Below, piece by piece: positions 53,395 through 63,850 of a stretch of DNA of 64,000 nt. Under the pieces are notes generated by a model. It was not told the DNA's origin, searched no databases, and was given only the letters and a program-made list of their open reading frames with translations. Every line of letters starts with the position of its first letter. The stretch's first letter is position 1. This stretch comes from Diplonema papillatum (taxonomy: Eukaryota; Euglenozoa; Diplonemea; Diplonemida; Diplonemidae), in assembly GCA_030068145.1 (NCBI GenBank), contig JAPJBO010000714.1:55687-119686 (forward strand), given 5' to 3'. The position numbers and the translations under genes were made by a program.

Positions 53395-53619
53395 GTTTTT
53401 TTGTATAAGCACCTGCTTTGTAGGAAATGCTTGAGGAGACTGCCAGTTGCGATAGAACAAAGGAGGTAAATGTGCTGTAGCCCACACGAAACACAGGTAA
53501 AGCTGGGTTTAGTGGCGGGCGTAGGCGTTCAACAAAAAAAGACCCACTTTGTAGTTGTATTGTTTTCTCCCCCTCTAGCCTCCTTCGAAATGAGCACAAG
53601 GCAGTCCCTCGAGTATTTT
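53395..53619 (+). mobile_element. I5 repeat, isolated copy
   Basis: A full-length copy, TTTTTTTGTATAAGCACC to CCCTCGAGTATTTTC. No exon is recognised nearby. Confidence 0.85.
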
Positions 53620-53665
53620 CAGATTTTGTACCGCGCAAGTTGCGTGTAATCGGATTAATGTCGAA

Positions 53666-53724
53666 CCGGGTAAAACCTGGGACACCCCCCCAAAATGGGG
53701 CTGGGTGTTCGAGGGTTTACCCGG
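53666..53724. repeat. Inverted repeat (CCGGGTAAAACC / GGTTTACCCGG)
   Basis: A 59-bp imperfect hairpin with a second pair CACCCCCCC/GGGGCTGGGTG inside, followed by a T-run. Its nature is unknown. Confidence 0.55.
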
Positions 53725-53837
53725 TCAGGCATTTTTTCCCCCGGGGTTTGCGACTTTGCGTACATTGCACATTATTTCGACCCTGATGCCTGCCCGCGCC
53801 TTGGGGTACTTAATACACAGCTCGACCCCTAGATGCC

Positions 53838-53965
53838 GCTGTCATAGGAGCGACTTACGCCCGCCGTAGCAGTGCGAAGAGAAGTGAGGAGACCGGAAAC
53901 TCCCCGGAGAGATGGTCCCTGCACTCTAACTCGTCTCTCTCACACTCTCTTCTTTTGTGTCTGAC
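53838..53965 (+). mobile_element. 5'-truncated LINE copy (3' UTR only)
   Basis: CCGCCGTAGCAGTGCGA.., CTCCCCGGAGAGATGGTCCC and CTAACTCGTCTCTCTC match 16233-16330. Severe 5' truncation is typical of non-LTR retrotransposition. Confidence 0.65.
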
Positions 53966-55490
53966 AAATGCAATTTGTCAAGAACAAAAACCGATCGATG
54001 GCAGTATGCTATCCTCTCTGGAGGAAGTGGGCACAACAAAAGTTTCACGCTAAACAAAAAAGCCGCGCGCGCGGGGAAAAAAAAAATATCAATCGATCGG
54101 TCGCCAGCGGTGCCAATCAGGTAGTGACACAGTCACTGCGTCAGCAACGTGGCCGACAAGACCCTGGCCGGAAATTTACGGGGTCGTGGCGCGTAGCGTT
54201 TTCAGTCAGCCGACTACTGTGAAACGAGTGGTTGACCTGTCGTGAAGAAGTCCCGGGCTATGGTGTTATCTACGGAAACTTCTTTCGGTCCCTGTTTCGA
54301 CGGAGCTTGCCAGATAACTGACGTTTGTCGATTAGCCGAAAAGGGGGGGTTTCGTGGCCTGAGGCCGCGGGAGAGAAGCGTAAGGCACGCTGCCCCCTCC
54401 AACGTACATAACGTACATGGTCCTGGCCCTCTTTTCATCGTGCGAAGCGTTAGCGTGGCTCTGTGTCTCGGCCGTGCAGCGGACCATTTCAGACCGACTC
54501 TTTCACAAGTTCTTTTCGGTTCTTGTTTTTTTCCGTTCTCGTTTTGCGCATGCTGAGGCGATTCGAAGTGGTCCGGGTTCGGAGTTGAGTTCGGGATCTT
54601 GAACCAGACAACAAATGCCTGGAGGTACCGAGTCTACTGGTCTACAAGGAAGAGGAGGGAGAAGATGGAGAACAAGATACTGTAGAAGACGACGATGGCA
54701 AGCGGCCGACCGGTGCGCCAGCAAGTGCGGCTTGGGAAAGCCATCGGCCAAGTGGTGCTGAAAGGAGAAGAAGTGTCATTACCGATGCTTTCGAAACTGC
54801 CAGCCCTCCCCTACGAAAGGTTTTGTAACGCAAGGGAGACGAGAGAGAAGCGCAGGGGGGATGTACCATATCTGCAGCCTCTGAATCAGAGTCTAATCAG
54901 CAACTGGTAGTTAACGCACTGTTTGGGTGCAAAGGCGGCCAACCCCCCCCAAAGCGGGTGTGCATATCCTATTCTGTCAGACCGGACTTACACCGTGAAC
55001 CACTACTCGCACCACCTGCCGGCGTGATCACGGAATTCTTAAGCGCCATTGGGTACGCAATCGCAAGCCACGACTTCGATAGGCATCGTCTGCGAAGACA
55101 AGCCCCACGGGCTAACGTCGTCCGTCGGAAGAGTCCGCGTGGGTGACGAGGGAGCCAGGCTGGCCATTTCTAGGTCTCCGCTTGCTTTCGCGGTGCGGAC
55201 TCCTCAGCAGGTTCGACCAGGAAGTCAAGCTGGTCGCTTTCAAGTTGGGTGCTGTCTCCGCTTGCCTTCGCGGTACGGCCTTCTGACTGGCTTCCCGGAC
55301 GGCGGCAATCGGAAGGTGGGGGGTTCACTTTCTTGTGTCACCTTCTGCGAACAGCTTGCTGTCGCTTCCATCCGCGCAAGATAAGGATTATCACGCACTC
55401 ATCACGGGCTACGGTGCTTCACGACGTCGCCCGCGATTTTTGTCATCCAAGTCGAGTACTTGTGGGTTTGGGGGGATGCACCGGTTGCAT
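53966..55490. other. Region without a confidently supported gene
   Basis: A 72-codon frame at 54695-54910 starting MASGRPVRQQVRLGK looks moderately coding but matches nothing I know. A diverged duplication (CTCCGCTTGC.TTCGCGGT at 55173 and 55257) precedes the satellite. Confidence 0.4.
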
Positions 55491-55504
55491 TCAATTAGAG
55501 TTTC

Positions 55505-58500
55505 CTACCTATTCCGGTGGCGTCTCTGGACCCACTCTGGACCCACTCTGGACCCACTCTGGACCCACTCTGGACCCACTCTGCCCACTGCTTGTGGGCG
55601 AGAACGAGGCTCGGGGACGTCTTCCGGTGGCGTCTCTGGACCCACTCTGCCCATAGCTTGTGGGCGAGAACGAGGCTCGGGGACGTCTTCCGGTGACGTC
55701 TCTGGACCCACTCTGCCCATAGCTTGTGGGCGAGAACGAGGCTCGGGGACGTCTTCCGGTGGCGTCTCTGGACCCACTCTGCCCATAGCTTGTGGGCGAG
55801 AACGAGGCTCGGGGACGTCTTCCGGTGGCGTCTCTGGACCCACTCTGGACCCACTCTGGACCCACTCTGGACCCACTCTGGACCCACTCTGCCCACTGCT
55901 TGTGGGCGAGAACGAGGCTCGGGGACGTCTTCCGGTGGCGTCTCTGGACCCACTCTGGACCCACTCTGGACCCACTCTGGACCCACTCTGCCCACTGCTT
56001 GTGGGCGAGAACGAGGCTCGGGGACGTCTTCCGGTGGCGTCTCTGGACCCACTCTGGACCCACTCTGGACCCACTCTGGACCCACTCTGGACCCACTCTG
56101 GACCCACTCTGGACCCACTCTGGACCCACTCTGGACCCACTCTGGACCCACTCTGGACCCACTCTGGACCCACTCTGGACCCACTCTGCCCACTGCTTGT
56201 GGGCGAGAACGAGGCTCGGGGACGTCTTCCGGTGGCGTCTCTGGACCCACTCTGGACCCACTCTGGACCCACTCTGGACCCACTCTGGACCCACTCTGGA
56301 CCCACTCTGGACCCACTCTGGACCCACTCTGGACCCACTCTGGACCCACTCTGGACCCACTCTGGACCCACTCTGGACCCACTCTGGACCCACTCTGCCC
56401 ACTGCTTGTGGGCGAGAACGAGGCTCGGGGACGTCTTCCGGTGGCGTCTCTGGACTCTGGACCCACTCTGGACCCAGTCTGGACCCACTCTGGACCCACT
56501 CTGGACCCACTCTGCCCACTGCTTGTGGGCGAGAACGAGGCTCGGGGACGTCTTCCGGTGGCGTCTCTGGACCCACTCTGCCCATAGCTTGTGGGCGAGA
56601 ACGAGGCTCGGGGACGTCTTCCGGTGGCGTCTCTGGACCCACTCTGCCCATAGCTTGTGGGCGAGAACGAGGCTCGGGGACGTCTTCCGGTGGCGTCTCT
56701 GGACCCACTCTGGACCCACTCTGGACCCACTCTGGACCCACTCTGGACCCACTCTGGACCCACTCTGGACCCACTCTGGACCCACTCTGGACCCACTCTG
56801 GACCCACTCTGGACCCACTCTGGACCCACTCTGGACCCACTCTGGACCCACTGGACCCACTCTGGACCCACTCTGGACCCACTCTGCCCACTGCTTGTGG
56901 GCGAGAACGAGGCTCGGGGACGTCTTCCGGTGGCGTCTCTGGACCCACTCTGCCCATAGCTTGTGGGCGAGAACGAGGCTCGGGGACGTCTTCCGGTGGC
57001 GTCTCTGGACCCACTCTGCCCATAGCTTGTGGGCGAGAACGAGGCTCGGGGACGTCTTCCGGTGGCGTCTCTGGACCCACTCTGGACCACTCTGGACCCA
57101 CTCTGGACCCACTCTGGACCCACTCTGGACCCACTCTGGACCCACTCTGGACCCACTCTGGACCCACTCTGGACCCACTCTGGACCCACTCTGGACCCAC
57201 TCTGGACCCACTCTGGACCCACTCTGGACCCACTCTGGACCCACTCTGGACCCACTCTGCCCACTGCTTGTGGGCGAGAACGAGGCTCGGGGACGTCTTC
57301 CGGTGACGTCTCTGGACCCACTCTGCCCACTGCTTGTGGGCGAGAACGAGGCTCGGGGACGTCTTCCGGTGGCGTCTCTGGACCCACTCTGGACCCACTC
57401 TGGACCCACTCTGGACCCACTCTGCCCACTGCTTGTGGGCGAGAACGAGGCTCGGGGACGTCTTCCGGTGGCGTCTCTGGACCCACTCTGGACCCACTCT
57501 GGACCCACTCTGGACCCACTCTGGACCCACTCTGGACCCACTCTGGACCCACTCTGGACCCACTCTGGACCCACTCTGGACCCACTCTGGACCCACTCTG
57601 GACCCACTCTGGACCCACTCTGCCCACTGCTTGTGGGCGAGAACGAGGCTCGGGGACGTCTTCCGGTGGCGTCTCTGGACCCACTCTGGACCCACTCTGG
57701 ACCCACTCTGGACCCACTCTGGACCCACTCTGGACCCACTCTGGACCCACTCTGGACCCACTCTGGACCCACTCTGGACCCACTCTGGACCCACTCTGGA
57801 CCCACTCTGGACCCACTCTGGACCCACTCTGGACCCACTCTGCCCACTGCTTGTGGGCGAGAACGAGGCTCGGGGACGTCTTCCGGTGGCGTCTCTGGAC
57901 CCACTCTGGACCCACTCTGGACCCACTCTGGACCCACTCTGCCCACTGCTTGTGGGCGAGAACGAGGCTCGGGGACGTCTTCCGGTGGCGTCTCTGGACC
58001 CACTCTGGACCCACTCTGGACCCACTCTGGACCCACTCTGGACCCACTCTGGACCCACTCTGGACCCACTCTGGACCCACTCTGGACCCACTCTGGACCC
58101 ACTCTGGACCCACTCTGGACCCACTCTGGACCCACTCTGCCCACTGCTTGTGGGCGAGAACGAGGCTCGGGGACGTCTTCCGGTGGCGTCTCTGGACCCA
58201 CTCTGGACCCACTCTGGACCCACTCTGGACCCACTCTGGACCCACTCTGGACCCACTCTGGACCCACTCTGCCCACTGCTTGTGGGCGAGAACGAGGCTC
58301 GGGGACGTCTTCCGGTGGCGTCTCTGGACCCACTCTGGACCCACTCTGGACCCACTCTGGACCCACTCTGGACCCACTCTGGACCCACTCTGGACCCACT
58401 CTGGACCCACTCTGGACCCACTCTGGACCCACTCTGGACCCACTCTGGACCCACTCTGCCCACTGCTTGTGGGCGAGAACGAGGCTCGGGGACGTCTTCC

Positions 58501-59290
58501 GGTGGCGTCTCTGGACCCACTCTGGACCCACTCTGGACCCACTCTGGACCCACTCTGGACCCACTCTGGACCCACTCTGGACCCACTCTGCCCACTGCTT
58601 GTGGGCGAGAACGAGGCTCGGGGACGTCTTCCGGTGGCGTCTCTGGACCCACTCTGCCCATAGCTTGTGGGCGAGAACGAGGCTCGGGGACGTCTTCCGG
58701 TGGCGTCTCTGGACCCACTCTGCCCATAGCTTGTGGGCGAGAACGAGGCTCGGGGACGTCTTCCGGTGGCGTCTCTGGACCCACTCTGCCCACTCTGGAC
58801 CCACTCTGGGACCCACTCTGGACCCACTCTGGACCCACTCTGGACCCACTCTGGACCCACTCTGGACCCACTCTGGACCCACTCTGCCCACTGCTTGTGG
58901 GCGAGAACGAGGCTCGGGGACGTCTTCCGGTGACGTCTCTGGACCCACTCTGCCCACTGCTTGTGGGCGAGAACGAGGCTCGGGGACGTCTTCCGGTGGC
59001 GTCTCTGGACCCACTCTGGACCCACTCTGGACCCACTCTGGACCCACTCTGCCCACTGCTTGTGGGCGAGAACGAGGCTCGGGGACGTCTTCCGGTGGCG
59101 TCTCTGGACCCACTCTGGACCCACTCTGGACCCACTCTGGACCCACTCTGGACCCACTCTGGACCCACTCTGGACCCACTCTGCCCACTGCTTCGTGGGC
59201 AGAACGAGGCTCGGCGACCTCTTCCGGTGGCGTTCTGGTCTGGACCCACTCTGGACCCACTCTGCCCACTGCACGTGGGCGAGGACGAGG
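55505..59290. repeat. Satellite: 11-bp unit with interspersed 66-bp higher-order unit
   Basis: Runs of 2-15 copies of CTGGACCCACT alternate with a ~55-bp segment, GCCCACTGCTTGTGGGCGAG..ACGTCTTCCGGTGGCGTCT. Adjacent long segments recur at 66 bp (6 x 11). A CCCAC-TGCTT-GTGGG hairpin sits in each long segment. Variants with CATAGC for CACTGC and GACGTCT for GGCGTCT occur in small clusters. Because 11 is not a multiple of 3 and no frame of either unit has a stop, long frames are open on both strands; they are not evidence of genes. The last units (59190-59290) are more diverged. Confidence 0.95.
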
Positions 59291-59295
59291 CTCGG

Positions 59296-59482
59296 GAGTT
59301 TCTGCTCTTCGTATTGTCTGACGAGAACTGCCTAGAAGAGCTTCTGCTCTTCGTATTGTCTGACGAGAACTGCCTAGGAGAAAGGGAGAAGTAAGAACAC
59401 GTCTTTGTAACTGATAGCACTAGCGCAAGGGAATGTTGAGTGACTGCCTTAACCCGGGGAAACGAGCTTGGGCGAGGTCACC
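59296..59482 (-). repeat. Split direct repeat B2
   Basis: A 187-bp copy of 59603-59789. It contains an internal duplication of TTCTGCTCTTCGTATTGTCT. Confidence 0.9.
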
Positions 59483-59501
59483 GGGGGGTTAGGGAGGGTG
59501 G

Positions 59502-59604
59502 GAAAACTTGAATTTCTCTTTGAACCAACCACACCCTGAAGGCTGTGTTAAGTTCTCTAATCGACTTTTCGTGGTGCATCAACTCCCTCAGTGAAACTGT
59601 GAGA
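59502..59604 (-). repeat. Split direct repeat A2
   Basis: A 103-bp copy of 63748-63850 (GAAAACTTGAATTTCTCTTT..CTCAGTGAAACTGTGAGA), overlapping B1 by two bases. Confidence 0.9.
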
Positions 59605-59789
59605 GTTTCTGCTCTTCGTATTGTCTGACGAGAACTGCCTAGAAGAGCTTCTGCTCTTCGTATTGTCTGACGAGAACTGCTTAGGAGAAAGGGAGAAGTA
59701 AGAACACGTCTTTGTAACTGATAGCACTAGCGCAAGGGAATGTTGAGTGACTGCCTTAACCCGGGGAAACGAGCTTGGGCGAGGTCACC
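59603..59789 (-). repeat. Split direct repeat B1
   Basis: A 187-bp repeat matching B2. The stop codon of the RT-RNase H frame (59785-59787) lies within its first bases. Confidence 0.9.
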
Positions 59790-61324
59790 TTCCATCCACC
59801 ACAACGCCAGTGAGAAACTGCCTCACCGCAAGTACAATTGAATCGAGCGCATCAGCGCCAATCATGGTCAGCGGTACGCGTGACGGCAAGTCCGCAGGGT
59901 TGCCCTCACTCCTGACCCATCGTACAGAAACAGCGCAATTCAAGGAACGCACGCGTTCCAGTCCTTTAACTACCGCCTCGTTCAAGACGGCACTTTTCAA
60001 ACAGGACCCCTTACGGGCCACTCCTTTCACAGTGGTATTATCAACCACAATGTCCACTCTCCCACCTCTAATCGAGGGCGGCAGAGCCAAGACAACTAGC
60101 TTGAAGGCAATAGCCTCTAACTCGTTTATGTGCAACGAGCCCTCCGCAGAGTTCCATGACCCCCCCAACACGGTCACTTCCATTGTGCGCGAGTCAACAA
60201 GGACACCCCCCCAGCCTTTCTTACTCGCGTCCACGAAGGCCGTGATACGTGGGGACTGTTCGAGAGTGGGAACGGCCCTCGGCTTCAGCACCGAGTCAAT
60301 CCACTCTTGGAGCGACAAACGAACACACGGAGAAACTTCAACTCTATCAGAGGGCAGCCGAGCCCCTCGGTTCAACGAGTTGGTTATGCGTCGAAAGAAC
60401 TTCAACGCAAACCAAAACGAGCCCGGAAAAATGCCGGCGACCGCAGAGGCATGCAATAAACGGCCGCCGAGAGTCTCGAGCTCGCACGCCAGCACGGTGG
60501 GCGACGACTTCAGCGTGTAGCGCGCCTCCATCAGCTTTCTTCGCAACTTCCGTGAGACAGCCACACGATGAGCAACGTGGTCCCAATCGACCCCGATGAA
60601 CTCATACCGTGTGGCGGCAGTCTGCGAATCGGACGGCTTCCACGTCAGGCCGCACTCCTCCGCGGTCTGGTCCAGCCTCCGAGTCGCGAGCCGCACAGCC
60701 GGCTTCTTGCCCGCATACCGGATGTTGTCGATCCAAATGTCGACGATGACATCCCGTTCCGCAAACTCCGGACGCACGAAGTCCTCGTGTCCGCCGGCCA
60801 CCGCTGCCAGTGTGTGCATTATCTCAGGTGCACACGAATGTCCCATGGGAAGCCGCAGAAGTTCCCACCAACCGCCATCGGAATCAGCGAAGCGGAAGAG
60901 GTGACGCGACTCCGGTTTGAATCTCGATCGCGTAAAACCCGGTCTTGAAATCCCGGGTCGAACCGCACTCCTCACGGCTTGCTCCCAAGTACGCCGAAAC
61001 GTGCCCGAGAGGCACATGCGCCTCGTACCCCCGCTCGTGAGCGGCCCGGTTCCCGTCCACTGTCCACAATATGAAGCGCTGTCGCAGCGCCCCGTCCTTC
61101 TCTTCCAAGACGGTAAAAGGGACCGAAGCGAACGGGCCAGGACCGGTCGAACGGCGGGCAATCCCGTTGTCGGCAAGCAAAGACGCATGTTCAGGACGAA
61201 GGGTTGAGGGTGAACCGATTGCCGTCTCGGTTTCAACACGAGGGAAGAACGTTGCTCGCCACGTGTCGTCAAAGCGACGGAGAGCCGCTTCGTTCATCCG
61301 CGCACGCAACTTGTCGACCGACAT
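59785..61324 (-). CDS. Reverse transcriptase-RNase H of the retroelement (frameshifted)
   Basis: From a plausible ATG at 61324 the frame gives an RT N-terminus (VDGNRAAHERGYEAHVPLG) and motif A DFKTGFYAIEIQ. It then hits a stop near 60884. The rest continues in the next frame: RHLFRF, RLPMGHSCAPE, and the catalytic-loop motif VDIWIDNIRYAG, where the usual second Asp of YxDD is Asn. RNase H follows, with AFVDASKKGWG, INELEAIAF, VVDNTT and EGNPADLPSR, so its acidic residues are present. The shift lies around 60910-60920. It could be an inactivating single-base indel, a programmed frameshift or a sequence error. Confidence 0.75.
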
Positions 61325-61440
61325 CGGCTTGATCGGCGCGACGTGCAGCGGCGAGGCACGCTCCTCCTTGCTACGCGGCAGACGCGTCGAACCGCCTCGC
61401 CGAGTGACGGAGTGGAAATGACCACTGCGGAGGTATCCCG

Positions 61441-62694
61441 TCACAAGTGCCTCGTCACCTTGCCGGTCTCGAGTGCCCTGGCAAGGTCCACGTCGCCCCC
61501 GGCGTACCGGAGTGTGGTCCTCGAAAGCGTCCCGGGACCGCCCTCCTCCTCGTGCTTCGTCAGCCGATCGATGAGGTGCGGCGACAGCTTGCCGCTGGTC
61601 ACCAACGGCAAGAGGTGCTTCACTGCGCCGCGCTTGATCGAGTGCGCGGTGTACCCCTGCATTTGCACCGACTGACCCCACAGAGAGTCCAACGCCGACG
61701 TCGATAGCCTTGTCAGGGGTGCGAAGGGCGCGCATTTCTTGAACAACATGGCGATCTCCGTCGTCAACGGCCCCTGGATCACCGCGAACCGCGACGCCTT
61801 GAACGGATCGTGCGTCCGCCCCTTCGGCGTCTGGAACCAGTCCACGATCACCTCCTTCTGCGTCACCAAGAGGAACTGGGCGAACGAAAGATCCGCCACC
61901 TCCGCCCAACGGGATGCCGTCTTCCACGCGACGAGGAGGGCAAGATGGACGGACGGCTGCTGCAGCCTGGCGTAGGACACGAGCTTCTCCTTCTCGAGCG
62001 GCGTCGCTTGGCTGTCCGGGATAGCTGCACCGCCACCGCGCAGGGCCTTGGCCAAAACTCTCAGGGGGTGATTCTCGAACCCCATCGCCCCAAACGAGGC
62101 CGAGAGGGCCTTGGTGTAGGCCAGCTGTCCCTGGGGCCGAATACCGGTCGCCGCCACAAAAAGACACGCCGAGTCCGCGGTCATACCCAGTCCGCGTGCC
62201 GATGTCCATGCAAGCATCCGCCGCCACAAGTTCCGGCGCTCTTGCGTTGTCGATCGAGCCCACATATCCGCCACAGCCGACGACATCCTCACGCGTGCCA
62301 TTTCCAAAGAAACCGCACTCTCCTTGGTTTGACCTGTACGGCTCGTACCTCCAGACGTGATGAGGCGATACACTGCTCGGCCTATCTCCGACGAAGGGAT
62401 CAGTTCCAACGGCGGCGTGCCGGAAGTCGACAGTAGGGAGGGGTTGGATCGGATGCGCTTGGGTGGTTGGGTCGGTGTTGGTCGACGCGTCGACGAATCT
62501 TTTGTGTGTGCCGACGGGGGACGAGGTTGCATTCGGCGCACTGCCACGACAGCCGGCGGGGGGCGAAGCCGGGGTCGATATACCATTAGGGGTGTTGGGG
62601 ACGGTCGCGACGGGGCGCTTACTGCCCTTGGAGAGAACCTCATAAACGATTGGGGAGGTTCTGGGCAGGGCGGCTTTGGAACTGGCGTCATCAA
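61441..62694 (-). CDS. Tyrosine recombinase of the retroelement
   Basis: A 417-residue intact frame starting 22 bases after the gag stop. The N-terminal ~130 residues are Pro/Ser-rich. A helical core-binding region (MARVRMSSAVADMWARSTTQ) follows, then the catalytic domain: Arg in TASRWAEVADLSF, the box-2 motif YTAHSIKRGAVKHLL, and the presumed tyrosine in TLRYAGG near the C-terminus. In box 2 the usual H-x-x-R reads H-S-I-K, with Arg next. The enzyme would integrate a circular DNA copy by site-specific recombination. The overlapping frame 60884-62719 is mostly a shadow, except for its RT part. Confidence 0.75.
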   Translation of the reverse strand: MMTPVPKPPCPEPPQSFMRFSPRAVSAPSRPSPTPLMVYRPRLRPPPAVVAVRRMQPRPPSAHTKDSSTRRPTPTQPPKRIRSNPSLLSTSGTPPLELIPSSEIGRAVYRLITSGGTSRTGQTKESAVSLEMARVRMSSAVADMWARSTTQERRNLWRRMLAWTSARGLGMTADSACLFVAATGIRPQGQLAYTKALSASFGAMGFENHPLRVLAKALRGGGAAIPDSQATPLEKEKLVSYARLQQPSVHLALLVAWKTASRWAEVADLSFAQFLLVTQKEVIVDWFQTPKGRTHDPFKASRFAVIQGPLTTEIAMLFKKCAPFAPLTRLSTSALDSLWGQSVQMQGYTAHSIKRGAVKHLLPLVTSGKLSPHLIDRLTKHEEEGGPGTLSRTTLRYAGGDVDLARALETGKVTRHL

Positions 62695-62715
62695 AACGGG
62701 CCGGGGGTCGGCCAG

Positions 62716-63744
62716 TCATTTTCCCCCGGCCTTGGCGTTTCCCGTCCGCGGCTTAAACGCCATCTTTTTGGCGGGGCCGTGTTTCTCCTTCCTGGAGTCG
62801 AGAACCGCCTCGGCCTTGTCGAGGGCGTCTTCCGCCTGGGTCCCTATCTGCCGGAGCAGGTCGCGCCGGCTGTGTCCCTTCTCGACGTAGAGGCGTTGCA
62901 TCCTCACGGCCGTCAGCAGGTCGTTGCCCAACCTCAATTGGTCCGGGCTCTGCAACCAGCCGACCGTTGCCGACACCGAGAGAACCCAGCTCCGCAACAT
63001 GTTGAAGTTAGACTCCAAAAGTTCGCCGCCAGCGAGGTGGGTCCTCCCACACACGTACGCCACCTCCAAATCACGCACGAGGCCCTCCGGGTCGCCCTCG
63101 ATCGCGTTCGCCAGCGACTGCACGTCCTTCGCCTCCTTGACGAACACCCGCGGAGCGACAGCCGCCGGCTGCGTGGCTGTCGCTATCGGCGCATCCATTG
63201 GCGCGTCCGCCTCAATCGGTGTCGCCGACGAAGGCAGCGCGGTCGCCGAGGCCACTGCAGGCGGCGGCTGCTGCGCGAGGCCCATTAGCTGCGCCTGCAT
63301 CTGCGTCATCATCGTCATCATTTGCTGCTGCTGGCGTCTTTGCTGTTCAAGCTGTTCCTGTTGCTGCTGCAGCAGCACTTGCATCGTCGCCATCTCCGGT
63401 GCGGCCGGAAGCGTCCGACCTGTGACCTTAGCCACCACCTGGGTCACCCCAGACGGATCACGTCCCTCTAATGCATCCAGTATGGCCAAGGCCTTGACTA
63501 GGTCGCATTCCGCAACTTCGCTGGCCGGCACTCCAAGCAGCTCCTGGACCGCGAGCAGCACCTTCGGCAGAACCGAGTCCGATACCGGCCCGAAGCAGCG
63601 CACGCACAGCTCCTGCAGGCGCTGAACCCTGACCCGCAACTTCTCGCCCGAGTCCGACGCGTACTTCCTCGACCACGCCTCCCGCAACCTCGCAGGGAAT
63701 CGTGCTTCGTACCTTTCCGCGGTTGGAAGAGGCGAGCCTGACAT
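62716..63744 (-). CDS. Gag-like ORF1 of the retroelement
   Basis: The ATG at 63744 (MSGSPLPTAERYEARFPARL) lies just inside A1; the frame is open further upstream but only through terminal and flanking repeats. It has about 342 residues: an N-terminal helical region (LREAWSRKYASDSGEKLRVR), a Gln-rich coiled coil (LLQQQQEQLEQQRRQQQQMM), then a helical C-terminal half and a basic KKMAFKPRTGNAKAGGK end. No CCHC knuckle is seen. By position and composition it is the nucleocapsid-like ORF. Confidence 0.65.
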   Translation of the reverse strand: MSGSPLPTAERYEARFPARLREAWSRKYASDSGEKLRVRVQRLQELCVRCFGPVSDSVLPKVLLAVQELLGVPASEVAECDLVKALAILDALEGRDPSGVTQVVAKVTGRTLPAAPEMATMQVLLQQQQEQLEQQRRQQQQMMTMMTQMQAQLMGLAQQPPPAVASATALPSSATPIEADAPMDAPIATATQPAAVAPRVFVKEAKDVQSLANAIEGDPEGLVRDLEVAYVCGRTHLAGGELLESNFNMLRSWVLSVSATVGWLQSPDQLRLGNDLLTAVRMQRLYVEKGHSRRDLLRQIGTQAEDALDKAEAVLDSRKEKHGPAKKMAFKPRTGNAKAGGK

Positions 63745-63747
63745 CGT

Positions 63748-63850
63748 GAAAACTTGAATTTCTCTTTGAACCAACCACACCCTGAAGGCTGTGTTAAGTT
63801 CTCTAATCGACTTTTCGTGGTGCATCAACTCCCTCAGTGAAACTGTGAGA
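63748..63850 (-). repeat. Split direct repeat A1 (5' end of the retroelement)
   Basis: 103 bp matching A2. As the 5' terminus it should carry the promoter, though no motif is recognisable. Confidence 0.9.

Larger units (their letters stand above)
59296..63850 (-). mobile_element. VIPER/Ngaro-like tyrosine-recombinase retrotransposon
   Basis: On the minus strand the element reads A1 (63850-63748), gag, tyrosine recombinase, RT-RNase H, B1 (59789-59603), A2 (59604-59502), B2 (59482-59296). A1 and A2 are 103 bp and B1 and B2 are 187 bp, each pair nearly identical. This A1-ORFs-B1A2B2 split direct repeat is diagnostic of tyrosine-recombinase retroelements, which integrate through a circular intermediate without a target duplication. 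Recombinase ahead of RT is, as I recall, the VIPER order. No target duplication is visible. The left end lies at the edge of the satellite. Confidence 0.85.

Noticed and set aside
55495-59420. Giant open frames of 1250-1330 codons on both strands
   Set aside because: They arise because the 11-bp and 66-bp satellite units have no stop in any frame. Several overlap on both strands at once, and there is no splice or start context.
60884-62719. 611-codon minus-strand protein overlapping the recombinase
   Set aside because: Only its last ~145 codons resemble a protein family (RT N-terminus). The rest is the shadow of the recombinase frame.
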